Assembly: GCF_000745965.1 (NCBI RefSeq) | Contig: NZ_JQKI01000026.1 | Location: 22,037 to 86,036, forward strand | Length of the DNA stretch: 64,000 nt | Origin: Edaphobacter aggregans DSM 19364 | GTDB taxonomy: Bacteria; Acidobacteriota; Terriglobia; Terriglobales; Acidobacteriaceae | Direction: 5' to 3' | Part shown: positions 8,579 through 17,452 of the stretch, piece by piece | Layout: every line of letters begins with the position of its first letter | Numbering within the stretch: the stretch's first letter is position 1 | The notes under the pieces: generated by a model | Databases searched by the model: none | What the model was told of the DNA's origin: nothing | The model's input: the letters and a program-made list of their open reading frames with translations, nothing else | Position numbers and translations under genes: made by a program

Positions 8579-8837
8579 TTTGATCTAAATCAAGCCAAAT
8601 GAAGACTTTACTCTCCGTGGACCCGTCGCTTCAATAACTTAGCGTAAGAGTACCAACCTATCTTTCCTGTTTTGAATACTTTGCGCAATTTCCGAGGAGG
8701 GTGGCAGTCAACACGCGATGCCCAGCGAATGACCACCGGACGCCCGTCGTCGTCACCGGGCGCATGCCTGAGTCGTTACACGCCCGAAGAATCGTCACCC
8801 GAGTCGGGGAATCTATGATCGAGATGGAGCGTTAGCA
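8579..8837. other. Leader region of the siroheme genes, no gene recognised
   Basis: No riboswitch consensus was recognised. A 29-codon ORF (8729-8818) with seven serine codons exists but is not convincing as a leader peptide. GC-rich inverted segments between 8740 and 8810 could fold in RNA. Confidence 0.4.
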
Positions 8838-9479
8838 ATGTCCCTGTTTCCGATCTTCCTCAAGCTCACCGGCCGCCCTTGCGTCGTCATCGGCGCCGGC
8901 CATCTCGCCGAGTCGAAGATCACCTCTCTGCGCTCCGCCGACGCCGCCGTCACCGTCATCGCTCCCGAGGTCAGCGCCGCCATCGCCGAGCAGGCCGCCG
9001 CCGGCGAGCTCACGCTCCATCAACGCGCCTACCAGCCGGGCGACCTCGCCGGAGCCTTCCTCGTCGTCGCCGCCACCAACTCGCCGGCCGTCAACCGTGC
9101 CGTCTTCGCCGAAGCCACCGCCACCGGCGTCCTGTGCAACGCCGTCGACGACCCGCCTTTCTGCGACTTCTACTTCCCCTCCGTCGTCCGCCGCGGAGAC
9201 CTGCAGATCGCCATCTCCACCGCCGGCAACTCGCCCGCCCTCGCCCAGCAGCTCCGCAAAGAACTAAACGAGCAGCTTCCGCTCGACCTCGGCGACTGGC
9301 TCGCCGACCTCGGCAACCTCCGCCGCGAGGTCGTCGCCGCCGAGCCCCTCAACGAGCAACGCCGCCGCCTCCTTCACGAACTGGCCCAGCGCCAGGTCTG
9401 CAGCTACGACCGGTGTCCTTCGCGCCTCCTCGCACGCGAACACGCTCTGACCAACCCATTACCAACGGAGAAGGCGTGA
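8838..9479 (+). CDS. Precorrin-2 dehydrogenase / sirohydrochlorin ferrochelatase (CysG N-terminal/Met8 type)
   Basis: A 213-residue protein with an N-terminal Rossmann nucleotide site (VVIGAGHLAESK) and the STAGNSPALAQQLR segment typical of the Met8/SirC dimer domain. It oxidises precorrin-2 with NAD and, in the bifunctional members, inserts iron to give siroheme. It overlaps the next gene by GTGA, so the pair is translationally coupled and together supplies the cofactor of the reductase at 5434. In enterobacteria the two activities are fused in CysG; here they are separate. Confidence 0.9.
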   Translation: MSLFPIFLKLTGRPCVVIGAGHLAESKITSLRSADAAVTVIAPEVSAAIAEQAAAGELTLHQRAYQPGDLAGAFLVVAATNSPAVNRAVFAEATATGVLCNAVDDPPFCDFYFPSVVRRGDLQIAISTAGNSPALAQQLRKELNEQLPLDLGDWLADLGNLRREVVAAEPLNEQRRRLLHELAQRQVCSYDRCPSRLLAREHALTNPLPTEKA

Positions 9480-10231
9480 TCTCGATCCCCGACGCTGAAG
9501 CCGGCCACGTCTACCTCGTCGGAGCAGGCCCCGGCGATCCCGCGCTCCTCACCCTGCGCGCCGCCCACCTGCTCAAGACCGCCGACGTCATCCTCCCCGA
9601 CGACCTCGTCTCCGACGAGATCCTCGCCCTCTCGAGCCCCACCGCCCTGATCATCCCCGTCGGCAAGCGCTGCGGCCAGCCGCGCATCACCCAGGCCGGC
9701 ATCCACGAACTCCTCCTCGAACACTCGAGCAACGGCTCCTCCGTCGTTCGACTCAAATCCGGCGACCCGCTCGTATTCGGCCGCGCCGCCGAAGAGATCG
9801 CCTTCCTCCGCGAGCACGCCATCCCCTTCGAGATCGTTCCCGGCATCACCGCCGCCTTCGCCGTCGCCGCCACGCTCGAGACGCCGCTCACCGACCGCAC
9901 CCGCGCCTCCAAGCTCATCCTCGCCACCGCGCACCACGCCGCCGGCAAGCTCTCCCTCACGCCCAGCTGGTCCGGAGCCTTCCCCAACGAGGCCACGCTC
10001 GTCATCTACATGCCCGGCCGCCACTTCGAAGCCCTCGCCCAGGACCTCATCGCCTCCGGCATCCCGCCCACGACTCCCTGCACCGCCGTCTCCAAGGCCT
10101 CAACCCCTAACGAGCGCATCCACACCACCACCCTCGCCACGCTCGCGAGCGCCGACGTAGGCCCCGCCCCCGTCATCCTTCTCATCGGCCCCGCTATCGC
10201 GCAGCAGACCTCGCAGCAACCGGCTGGCTGA
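9476..10231 (+). CDS. cobA: Uroporphyrinogen-III C-methyltransferase
   Basis: A 251-residue SAM-dependent methyltransferase that makes precorrin-2 from uroporphyrinogen III. Family motifs are clear: VYLVGAGPGDPALLTL at the N terminus, VRLKSGDPLVFGR and VPGITAA. Start is GTG at 9476, overlapping the preceding TGA, with GGAGAAGG just upstream. With the Met8-type gene before it, this completes siroheme synthesis. The 3' end abuts a decayed opposite-strand gene. Confidence 0.92.
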   Translation: MISIPDAEAGHVYLVGAGPGDPALLTLRAAHLLKTADVILPDDLVSDEILALSSPTALIIPVGKRCGQPRITQAGIHELLLEHSSNGSSVVRLKSGDPLVFGRAAEEIAFLREHAIPFEIVPGITAAFAVAATLETPLTDRTRASKLILATAHHAAGKLSLTPSWSGAFPNEATLVIYMPGRHFEALAQDLIASGIPPTTPCTAVSKASTPNERIHTTTLATLASADVGPAPVILLIGPAIAQQTSQQPAG

Positions 10232-11263
10232 GAAACTGCTCACCCGCTCCCGTACCGCCGGCGCATCGCAGCTCATGATCAAGTGCGCGCACTCGGCGCG
10301 CGAGACATACACCTGCGCCCCAGCCGCCTTCGCCCACACGAGCGCCGGAGCCGGAGCCACCATCCTGTCCTCCGCCGCCACAATCACCAGAAAGCTCACC
10401 GGCGAGCTGCGCGCCACCTCATCCAGCGGCAGTCCATGCAGCACGTCGTGCGAAAGAATCGCCCGCGCCTGCCAAACGCGATCGTTCGCATCCTGCCGCT
10501 GCGGCGCCTCGATCTTCTGGAGCCACTCCGCGTACTCATCTCGCAAAGCCTCAGCGTTCCGGAACGCCGGAGTCGTCAGCGTCTGCACCGATCGCGTTCG
10601 CCAGTTTCAGCTGCGGCTCCTTCGTATAGCGTCCGCCATCGTACTCCGGATCCGATTCGATCGCCTCGATCACGATCTGCTTCGACAGCCGGTCGAAGTT
10701 CGTCGCCTGCGGCGAGCCCACAATCGGCACTGTCCGCGACACGAACCCCGGATACAGCACCGACCACGCAAACACCTGGTGCCCTCCCATCGACAGCCCC
10801 ATCACCGCGTGCACATGCTTCACCTTCAGCACCTCGGTTAGCACGCGATACTGCGCCCGCACCATGTCCTCCGTCGTGGACTGCGGAAACACGGTGCCAT
10901 GCTGGCGCCCGCTGTTCGAAGGCGACGACGCAACTCCGTCCCCAAACGCATCGAACGCCACACCAAAGAACCTCGACGTATCCACCAGCCGGTTCTTCCC
11001 CGGCTTCGCACCGAACAGCGACAGCATGTCCTCCGTGCGCCCATTCAGCCACGTCGGCATCACCACCACGTTCGTTCGCTCGGCATTCAGTGTCCCGAAC
11101 GTCCTGTACCCAACGCGCCAATCCAGAATCACTTCGCCGCTCGCAAGCTACACGTCCCCAGCTCGGCGATCTTCTGCTCGCGATCCTGCGCCCACCCCGC
11201 ACCACACAGCGCCCACGCCAACGACGCAACCTGCCAGACTCGCCTCATGCCCAGAGCATACAT
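10200..11263 (-). pseudogene. Frameshifted secreted alpha/beta hydrolase (MetX-like)
   Basis: Pieces of one protein lie in different frames. It starts as a signal peptide from ATG 11248 (or the in-frame ATG 11263) that runs into a stop near 11130. The homoserine-acetyltransferase-like body follows (GYRTFGTLN, nucleophile elbow GLSMGGHQVFAW), read from about 11150 to 10585. The C-terminal part (VQTLTTPAFRNAE and AECAHLIMSCDAP) is in a third frame from 10588. The second junction is explained by one extra base around 10587. Either a true pseudogene or sequencing indels; two separate breaks favour decay. Confidence 0.75.
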
Positions 11264-11341
11264 GCCGCTTCACGCCCAGCCGCATCAGCTACTGGACAAT
11301 ATGAAGCTCTTCCGGCAGCAGTCGAGCCACCACCACCCGCT

Positions 11342-11817
11342 TCAGCCTCTAACCCGCTTTAACTCCCGCCGCACTCGCGAAGCAAACACCGGTCTGCCCA
11401 ACATCGGGTAGGAGTCCAGAAGTGAATCCAGCATGGAAGGAATCGGAGGCTCATACACACTCTCAACACCGCAAAGAGTGCAAGGCATCTTCGCTCTCTC
11501 GGTGAGAGCCAACTCGACCGCCAAGGTCTGTCTTCCCCGCTGAGTCACATCCACCTTCCTGCTTGTCTCAATGAATTCACGGGCAAGAATCGTTACCTCA
11601 TACGTTCCTTGACTCAATTCAAACGTCGCCGCTCCATCCCTATCCGCTTCTCGAACTCAAAGCTCCACTAACGGTCGATCTCGCTTGCACAACAGCCCCA
11701 GGTATCGCCGCTCCGTTCGGAATCCGTTACCTGGACCCGCAGTTGTGCAGAGGCCAACGTAGCGCTTGCAAGTGCAGCAACCATCACGAACAGCGCTCCA
11801 CGACACCATGCGTTCAT
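11342..11817 (-). pseudogene. Frameshifted secreted carboxypeptidase-regulatory-like protein
   Basis: It begins with a good signal peptide (ATG 11817, core FVMVAALASATLASA) and a RVQVTDSERSG strand. The expected IPGAVVQARSTVSGALS segment then continues in another frame. A third frame resumes with DRDGAATFELSQGTYEVTI and ends at 11342. At least two single-base shifts are needed to join them. This matches small secreted proteins with a carboxypeptidase-regulatory fold. It lies next to another frameshifted gene. Confidence 0.7.
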
Positions 11818-11837
11818 GTTCTCGCCTCGATACAAAT

Positions 11838-12608
11838 CTACCCCAACCGCGCCGCAGCCACCTTCGTCGCCTCGTAGACCTGCTCGAACGACTCCACCGC
11901 ATACAGCACCGGCTGCATCGCGCCCGTGTCGAACTCCTGGTTCATCACCTGGTCCAGATCGAAGTCGCGAATCTCCGCGCCGCCCTCGAGCACACGCGTG
12001 CACTCGCCATGCGAGCTGATTAGGCCGCTGCCGTACACCTTCAGCCTGCCGTCCTGCCGGATCACCCCAAACTCCACCGTGAACCAGAAGACGCGCCCCA
12101 TCTTTTCCAGAGCCACCGGATCGTGCATCAGTCCCGCGCAGATCTGCCCATAGTGCTGCAGGAAGTTCCCAAACACAGGATGCGCGTGCATCGGCACATG
12201 TCCGAAGACGTCGTGAAAGATATCCGGCTCCGGCGTGTACTCCAGCGACTCACGCCCCCTGAGCCACGTCGTCGTCGGAAACATCCGGGCGGCCAGCATC
12301 TCGAAGAACGCATCTGGAGGAAGAAACCCGCTCACCGGCGTCGACTGCCAGCCCGTCCGCGGCTTCAGTCGCTCACTCACCGCCTTCAGGTCCGGAAGCT
12401 TGTCTTCTCTGAGCCCGATGATGTCGAAGCCCTCCACATACTCCCGGCAGGCGTGTTCGCGAAGCTGCGGCATTCGCCGGCACACCAGCTCCTTCCACAC
12501 CGCATGCTGCTCCGGCGTGTAAGCGCACCAGTCCTGCTCGATCAGAAACGGCACAGCCACCCGCAGCTTCCCCTGCGCCAGATTTACGCCCGACTCAGCG
12601 ATTCCCAT
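11838..12608 (-). CDS. phhA: Phenylalanine-4-hydroxylase
   Basis: A 256-residue monomeric bacterial aromatic amino acid hydroxylase that converts phenylalanine to tyrosine with tetrahydropterin and O2. The iron ligands sit in HDVFGHVPMHAHPVF (two His) and the Glu in VEFGVI. The catalytic domain is full length, without a regulatory ACT domain. The ATG at 12608 follows GGATGTGG; an upstream ATG at 12668 would add a poorly conserved extension. It feeds the tyrosine degradation cluster (fahA, hpd) near 37-39 kb, although it is not linked to it. Confidence 0.92.
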   Translation of the reverse strand: MGIAESGVNLAQGKLRVAVPFLIEQDWCAYTPEQHAVWKELVCRRMPQLREHACREYVEGFDIIGLREDKLPDLKAVSERLKPRTGWQSTPVSGFLPPDAFFEMLAARMFPTTTWLRGRESLEYTPEPDIFHDVFGHVPMHAHPVFGNFLQHYGQICAGLMHDPVALEKMGRVFWFTVEFGVIRQDGRLKVYGSGLISSHGECTRVLEGGAEIRDFDLDQVMNQEFDTGAMQPVLYAVESFEQVYEATKVAAARLG

Positions 12609-12804
12609 ACATCCACATCCCGTCCGGCCGTCAACCTGGCCAGCAGAAGCATACACCCTCCGATGCAAATTGGTTGTCTCGGCCCCCTCCCCCGGGGGGG
12701 TAGCGATACAAAAGTTATGTTTTCAAAGAGTTAGTCGAATTTCTCGATGCATAAATATTGAAAACACGTAGCTTAGACATCAAAAGCTTGATTGCAAACG
12801 AGTT

Positions 12805-12942
12805 AGCCCGGACTCTGCCGGGGCTCTTCTGTTTCAATGCTGTAATCAATATCGCAGGCTGAAGGTAATTAATCGGCACTTTTATATCTTTGATTCTTAG
12901 TGGTTTATGTAGAGGAGGGGCTTGACAGCATTTCTGTGGAAA
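12805..12942 (+). repeat. Intergenic hairpin plus about 89-bp dispersed repeat, copy A
   Basis: The gap 12609-12972 has no gene. It holds a terminator-like hairpin (12805-12825, followed by CTTCTGTTT) and then a segment (12854-12942) that matches copy B at 22079-22166. Shared blocks are GGTAATTAATCGGCA, GTTTATG and a GGGGCTTGACAG/TTCTGTGGAA end around an imperfect palindrome. Both copies follow a hairpin in the same orientation, so hairpin and repeat may form one unit. Confidence 0.65.
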
Positions 12943-12972
12943 TCCTGTGGGGAACGAGGGAGGCAGGATGCG

Positions 12973-14271
12973 TCATCCAAGGCTCTTTTCTTCGGTTGGA
13001 ACTCCGACGTCCAGCTTCGACCAGTCCTCCCCGCGAGCCTCGCGGCCAAGGCCAGTGACGAGCGCAATCGCGATCGCACCCACTACGACGGTCCACGACA
13101 TCACCACGGTCAGGACTCCTCCCGAGTAGCGCTGCGCCAGCGCCGCCTGGAAGACCCCGTTCCGCGAGGAGCACAGGTTTCCTAGCTGGTAAGCGAACCC
13201 AGGAAACACCGCGCGAACCGGTCCCGGAGAAAGCTCGTTCAGGTGCGCCGGAATCACGCCGAAGGCTCCCTGCACCGCGAACTGCATCAGGAAGCCTCCC
13301 AGCGCCAGCAGCGGAACCGTGTGCGACCACGCCCACAGCGGAATGACCGGAATCGCTGCCAGCGCCGCGATGATGATCATCCGCCTGCGCCCGATCCGCT
13401 CCGACAGCGCGCCGCAGATGATTCCGCCAAGCAGAGCGCCGATGTTGGCGATCACGATCAGCAGCCCAACGCGCCCAGGAGCCAGCCCATGGTCCTTCTC
13501 AAGCAGCGTCGGATACAGGTCCTGCGTTCCGTGGCTGAAGGAGTTGAAGCACGTCATCAGCAGCACCAAGAAGAGGAACGTCGGAAGATAGGTCACAAAG
13601 TGCCGGAAGTCGATCCGCGGCTTTGTCGATCTTTCCGCCCGCCGTCGCCTCTCGGCCTCGAGCCAGATCGGCGACTCCTCCACCTTGTACTGCATATAGA
13701 AGGCGAGCAGCGCCGGCAGCGCGCCGATCATGAACATCACGCGCCAGCCCGTCAGCATTCCCGTTCCGTGCAGGTGCGGGAAGAGCAGCCAGTAGAGCGC
13801 TCCGGCCAGCAGGTTGCCGACCACATAGCCCTCCTGCAGGATCCCGGAGAAGAAGCCGCGGCCGCTCGCCGGCAGCGATTCCAGCGCGAGCGCCGCGCCC
13901 ACGCCCCATTCGCCGCCCATCGCAATGCCAAACATCGCCCGGCAGACCAGAAACGTGGTCAGCGAGGGAGCGAACGCCGAAGCCAGTTCGAAGACCGAAA
14001 AGCAGACGATGTTGAGGATCAGCGTCGGCCGCCGACCGTACCGCTCCGCCAGCACGCCGAAGATCAGCGCTCCCAGCGGCCGCATCACCAAGGTCCAGAA
14101 GATCGCCTCCGCAATCGCCGGAATGCCGACGTGAAAGTCCGCCGCGATGGCCTTCAGACAGACCGTCAGCAGGAAGAAATCGAAGGCATCGAGCGTCCAT
14201 CCGAGAAAGCAGGCCGCAAACGTACTTCTCTGGACAGGATTCAGGCGCTTCAGTTCGCCAAAGAAAGCCAT
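12973..14271 (-). CDS. MFS transporter, sialate/lactate (SHS) type
   Basis: Major facilitator with twelve predicted helices. It has the LGWTLDAFDFFLL start of helix 1, the conserved loop VLAERYGRRPTL and GGEWGVGAALALESLP in helix 4-5, typical of the NanT/Jen1 sialate-carboxylate proton symporter group. Substrate cannot be read from sequence. ATG 14271 is preferred (AGGAT 9 nt upstream) over ATG 14289, which has no spaced ribosome site. It is divergent from yceI. Confidence 0.85.
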   Translation of the reverse strand: MAFFGELKRLNPVQRSTFAACFLGWTLDAFDFFLLTVCLKAIAADFHVGIPAIAEAIFWTLVMRPLGALIFGVLAERYGRRPTLILNIVCFSVFELASAFAPSLTTFLVCRAMFGIAMGGEWGVGAALALESLPASGRGFFSGILQEGYVVGNLLAGALYWLLFPHLHGTGMLTGWRVMFMIGALPALLAFYMQYKVEESPIWLEAERRRRAERSTKPRIDFRHFVTYLPTFLFLVLLMTCFNSFSHGTQDLYPTLLEKDHGLAPGRVGLLIVIANIGALLGGIICGALSERIGRRRMIIIAALAAIPVIPLWAWSHTVPLLALGGFLMQFAVQGAFGVIPAHLNELSPGPVRAVFPGFAYQLGNLCSSRNGVFQAALAQRYSGGVLTVVMSWTVVVGAIAIALVTGLGREARGEDWSKLDVGVPTEEKSLG

Positions 14272-14509
14272 ATCGCGGAATCCTAGCATCCTGTCAACAG
14301 AATCGGTTGCGGTCGCATGGCTGGAAGTGGCAAAATCAGGATACAGCGATTACCTTTCGGTAAACTTCCTGAATTCAATTGAATAGCGCTATTATGCTCT
14401 ATATAGACAACAGTAGTGTACTTTTACGACAATTGTTGCATCTCTGGCCGACTTCAACACATCTGAAAGTAGGTCACCAATGCTGAACCACCGAGAAAGG
14501 AACTTTATT

Positions 14510-15094
14510 ATGCGTAATCGATTTCTGATGGCCCTTGCACTTACTTCTGCCTCACTCGCGGGCTCCAGTGCGCTCGCACAGACCTCAACCTGGACCATCG
14601 ATCCGGCTCACTCGAGCGTCAACTTTGAGATCCGTCACATGGGCGTCTCCAACGTGCACGGAGCCATCGGCGGAGTCAAAGGCACGGTCCTTTACGACGA
14701 GAAGAACATCACCAAGTCCACGGTAACATCGACCGCGGAGACCGCGACCGTCGCGACGGGCGTTGAGGCTCGCGACAAGCACCTGAAGTCGCCGGACTTC
14801 TTCGATGTCGAAAAGTACCCGCAGCTCACGTTCAAGTCGACCTCCATCTCGAACACGGGTGGCAAACTAACGCTCACCGGCGATCTGACGCTGAACGGTG
14901 TCACCAAACGCGTGACGCTGGACGTCGATGGTCCCGCACCTGGACAGACGGACAAGGACGGCAAGACGCGCAGCGGCTTCTCCGCCAACGGCACGCTGAA
15001 GCGCAGCGACTTCAACTTCGGATCGAAGTTCGGAAGCGCGATGGTCGGAGACGATATCAAGTTCTCGATCGACCTTGAGATCGACAAGCAGTAA
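14510..15094 (+). CDS. Periplasmic YceI family protein
   Basis: A 194-residue lipocalin-like isoprenoid-binding fold protein. A signal peptide ends at ALA (residue about 24), then WTIDPAHSSVNFEIRHMGVSNVHG, the YceI hallmark, with EARDKHLKSPDFFDVEKYP in the middle. Start is the ATG after GAAAGGAAC. A TTCAATTGAA palindrome lies in the divergent promoter region at 14374-14383. A strong bidirectional terminator follows. Confidence 0.93.
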   Translation: MRNRFLMALALTSASLAGSSALAQTSTWTIDPAHSSVNFEIRHMGVSNVHGAIGGVKGTVLYDEKNITKSTVTSTAETATVATGVEARDKHLKSPDFFDVEKYPQLTFKSTSISNTGGKLTLTGDLTLNGVTKRVTLDVDGPAPGQTDKDGKTRSGFSANGTLKRSDFNFGSKFGSAMVGDDIKFSIDLEIDKQ

Positions 15095-15147
15095 GTAAGT
15101 ACAAGAAGTAGGGTTTAGGGAGTAGGAATCCTAACCCTAATAAACAC

Positions 15148-15175
15148 AAGGGTCGGAGAGATCTCTCCGACCCTT
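15148..15175. terminator. Bidirectional terminator between yceI and the LuxR gene
   Basis: Perfect 28-bp palindrome centred at 15161/15162 (arms AAGGGTCGGAGAGA and its complement), followed by CGTTCTTTCT, between two convergent genes. Confidence 0.8.
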
Positions 15176-15203
15176 CGTTCTTTCTATTCCCTATTCCCTG
15201 CCT

Positions 15204-15986
15204 TCACATCTTGGCGCGGAGCGGCTGCGTCGGTTCCGTCTGATGCAGAAGGACGCTCTCCGGTTCCGTCGTGTATTTCTTCAGCAGCTCATGGTGGAGG
15301 CAGTACAGGGCCAGCTCCAGGCGGTCGGAGACGCCAAGCTTGTCATAAACCTTGCGCAGATAGTTCTTGATGACCTGCTCGGTCGTTCCGATCTGGTAGG
15401 CGATCTCCTTGTTGCGCATGCCTCGCGTGATGCAGCTGATGATGGCAAGCTCCTTCTTCGAGAGCTTGGGCTGCACTTTGGGATCGGTCAGCGTCGTGGC
15501 CTGCGCTCGATAGGCTTCGATCACCCAGTTGATGGACTGGTTGTCGATCCAGGTCTCGCCCTCGGCGATCTTGCGGACACACTTCACCAGGAGATCAGGG
15601 GAGATGGATCGCGGAACCACACCGCGTACGCCGCGGCGATAGAGCTCGACCGTGTTGGACTCATCGGTCTCCGTCACCTGAACGATCAGTTTGGCGTCCG
15701 GCGCCTGCCGCACCAACTCAGGGACTGCGTCCACGGTTCCGGCGATCAGCTGTCCCTCAAGGACGACGACGTCGGTCGGGTAACGGTCGAGCGCGGCGTG
15801 GAGGTTACTCAGCGTTTCGACCTGCGCGACGACGCGAATGTCATCTTCCAGCGCGAAGACCTTGCGCATACCGACGCGGTAGATCGCCTGCGAGTCAGCC
15901 AGGATTACCCGGATTCCCACGGAAGACTCGTTCTCTACCGGGTTCTCGTCAGCGTTACGGGAGTGGTCAAAGTGAACAACCGTCAT
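15204..15986 (-). CDS. LuxR-type regulator with degenerate receiver
   Basis: A 260-residue NarL/FixJ-like protein. The receiver (about residues 25-140) keeps the fold, but the phosphoacceptor Asp is Glu (VVVLEGQL) and the conserved Lys is replaced (GVVPRSIS). The GerE/LuxR helix-turn-helix is intact near residues 170-230 (LSKKELAIISCITRGMRNKE). It probably acts without phosphorylation or mimics the active state. ATG 15986 lies 2 nt after the pilZ-domain stop, so the two genes form an operon; a TTG at 15992 is also possible. Confidence 0.88.
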   Translation of the reverse strand: MTVVHFDHSRNADENPVENESSVGIRVILADSQAIYRVGMRKVFALEDDIRVVAQVETLSNLHAALDRYPTDVVVLEGQLIAGTVDAVPELVRQAPDAKLIVQVTETDESNTVELYRRGVRGVVPRSISPDLLVKCVRKIAEGETWIDNQSINWVIEAYRAQATTLTDPKVQPKLSKKELAIISCITRGMRNKEIAYQIGTTEQVIKNYLRKVYDKLGVSDRLELALYCLHHELLKKYTTEPESVLLHQTEPTQPLRAKM

Positions 15987-15988
15987 AA

Positions 15989-16315
15989 TCAAGCCTTTAG
16001 AAAGTATTCGTCGATTACTGCTGCAGCCTTCTTTTCCCCACCATCCAGGTAATGGCGAACGACCCGGCCAATGCAGTGGATCGTCACGTCCGTTGCCGAC
16101 CCCATGACAGCCGAAGGCATGGCGATCGTGAACTCGATTCTGCTGTCTACCTCGGGAAGATAATCACTTACAAAGAGAAGACCGTTGGCCGAGATATTCT
16201 CGGTGATCGCCTGCAGTTCGCCCTGCTCCGTATGAACCTGTAGAGGCAGCTTCATGGGGAATCGCACCGCGGTTCGAACCGGACTCTGTTCCTTTGGTTT
16301 TTGCCGCTGACCCAT
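15989..16315 (-). CDS. PilZ domain protein
   Basis: A 108-residue single-domain PilZ-like protein with RTAVRFPMKLPL near the N terminus (RxxxR-like basic start), an NISANGLLF segment for the D/NxSxxG motif, and a beta-barrel pattern up to VIDEYFLKA. PilZ domains bind cyclic-di-GMP. The ATG follows a strong AAAGGAGG. It is cotranscribed with the degenerate LuxR regulator downstream, which suggests c-di-GMP-linked control. Confidence 0.85.
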   Translation of the reverse strand: MGQRQKPKEQSPVRTAVRFPMKLPLQVHTEQGELQAITENISANGLLFVSDYLPEVDSRIEFTIAMPSAVMGSATDVTIHCIGRVVRHYLDGGEKKAAAVIDEYFLKA

Positions 16316-16491
16316 GAGTCCTCCTTTCCGCCCATCCGTCCCGGGAGCTGATCTGCTGGCCAACACACAGGAGTCTACAGCACAAAGTAACCATTTCCCG
16401 ATACTTTTTCGATGTGACCCCGCGTCGGCAGACCGCCGGACTGCAACCCATCCTCCATCGTGGGTTCCGTTCCCTGCGGAAGAGGAATCCA

Positions 16492-16520
16492 TTGCGTAAA
16501 CCGGCGATTTCCGCCATACT
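16492..16520 (+). promoter_or_regulatory. Candidate promoter of rpsP
   Basis: TTGCGT (16492-16497), 17-bp spacer, CATACT (16515-16520), about 90 bp before rpsP in the gap between pilZ and rpsP. Confidence 0.4.
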
Positions 16521-16612
16521 TAGGTGTTGGGTTCTTTCGTCGTCCCTCGCCTGGGCAAGGCGGCCTGATGACGTTCCACCACCCAAAATAAACGTACTGA
16601 GAGGCTTTTCCA

Positions 16613-16870
16613 GTGTTGATGATCCGTTTAGCGCGCGTTGGAGCGCGCAAGCAGCCCCACTACCGCATCGTCGTGATCGAGAAGGACCGCGCCCGCAACG
16701 GCCGTTCGGTCGAGGTGGTCGGAACCTACAATCCCCGCACTAATCCCGCCAGCGTTGAGTTGAAGCGCGACCGCATCGATTACTGGACGAGCAAGGGCGC
16801 TCAGCTCTCCGACCGTGTCGAAAAGCTGCTTGCCAGCACCCCCGCTGTGGCGGTCGCCCCGGCAGCCTGA
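16613..16870 (+). CDS. rpsP: 30S ribosomal protein S16
   Basis: An 85-residue S16 with the canonical MIRLARVGARKQPHYRIVV start and RNGRSVEVVGTYNP. It is an assembly protein of the 30S body. Possible starts are GTG 16613, TTG 16616 and ATG 16619; the GAGAGG at about 16599-16604 is best spaced for 16613, giving M-L-M-I-R. It is first gene of the usual rpsP-khpA-rimM-trmD-rplS cluster. Confidence 0.96.
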   Translation: MLMIRLARVGARKQPHYRIVVIEKDRARNGRSVEVVGTYNPRTNPASVELKRDRIDYWTSKGAQLSDRVEKLLASTPAVAVAPAA

Positions 16871-16884
16871 GTTACCTTTTGCAC

Positions 16885-16918
16885 AATCTTTGGGAACACC
16901 ACCTGGTTCCCAAAGATT
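16885..16918 (+). terminator. 13-bp inverted repeat after rpsP
   Basis: Arms 16885-16897 and 16906-16918 are perfect complements with an 8-nt loop. No T tract follows, so it may attenuate or stabilise mRNA rather than terminate. The remaining 230 bp to khpA shows no gene. Confidence 0.5.
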
Positions 16919-17152
16919 TGCTGCTGCCCCGGGTTCGTCATCTCGCTTCCTGCGACCTGCTCACGTAGACTTCTGGTATTGCGATTCCGATGTGGTTCGG
17001 GTACCCGCAAAGTGAAGGACGCTTTGGGTACTGTCGGCCATATCGATTAACCGCGGCTACGCTCGTTTGGCACATCCCTGAAAGATCTCGCAATAGACGA
17101 GGCAAAAAAGGTTGAGCAAAAGCCCGCATTGTGATTCCAGGAGGTGTGTGTG

Positions 17153-17452
17153 ATGACCCAGCCCATGCAGACGGCGGGCGAAGAGGACTACGTCAAGAAC
17201 ATGGTGGCACTGGTGACCGAGATCGCTCGGGCCCTGGTCGATAGCCCGGATAGCGTCTCGGTCGAGGCGATCCAGGACGGTGACGGAACCGTGCTTCGGC
17301 TACGCGTAGCGGCAAGTGATATCGGCAAGGTGATCGGCAAGCAGGGACGGACAGCACGTTCACTGCGCACCATCCTTGCGGCAGCCAGCATGAAGCTGAG
17401 GCATCGCTTCTCGCTCGATATCGTGGAGGAAGAAGGATCTCAGGGGGCTTGA
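17153..17452 (+). CDS. khpA: KH domain RNA-binding protein KhpA
   Basis: A 99-residue YlqC/KhpA-type protein with one KH domain carrying the GxxG loop in VIGKQGRTA. It binds RNA and in other bacteria pairs with KhpB. An AGGAGGTG site precedes ATG 17153. Its position between rpsP and rimM is the standard order. Confidence 0.93.
   Translation: MTQPMQTAGEEDYVKNMVALVTEIARALVDSPDSVSVEAIQDGDGTVLRLRVAASDIGKVIGKQGRTARSLRTILAAASMKLRHRFSLDIVEEEGSQGA

Noticed and set aside
8729..8818. Serine-rich leader peptide before the siroheme genes
   Set aside because: Seven Ser codons but no terminator or promoter in register, and no obvious link between serine and siroheme; composition could be chance in GC-rich DNA.
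8579..8837. Cobalamin or other riboswitch upstream of the siroheme genes
   Set aside because: No conserved box of a known class was seen on either strand.
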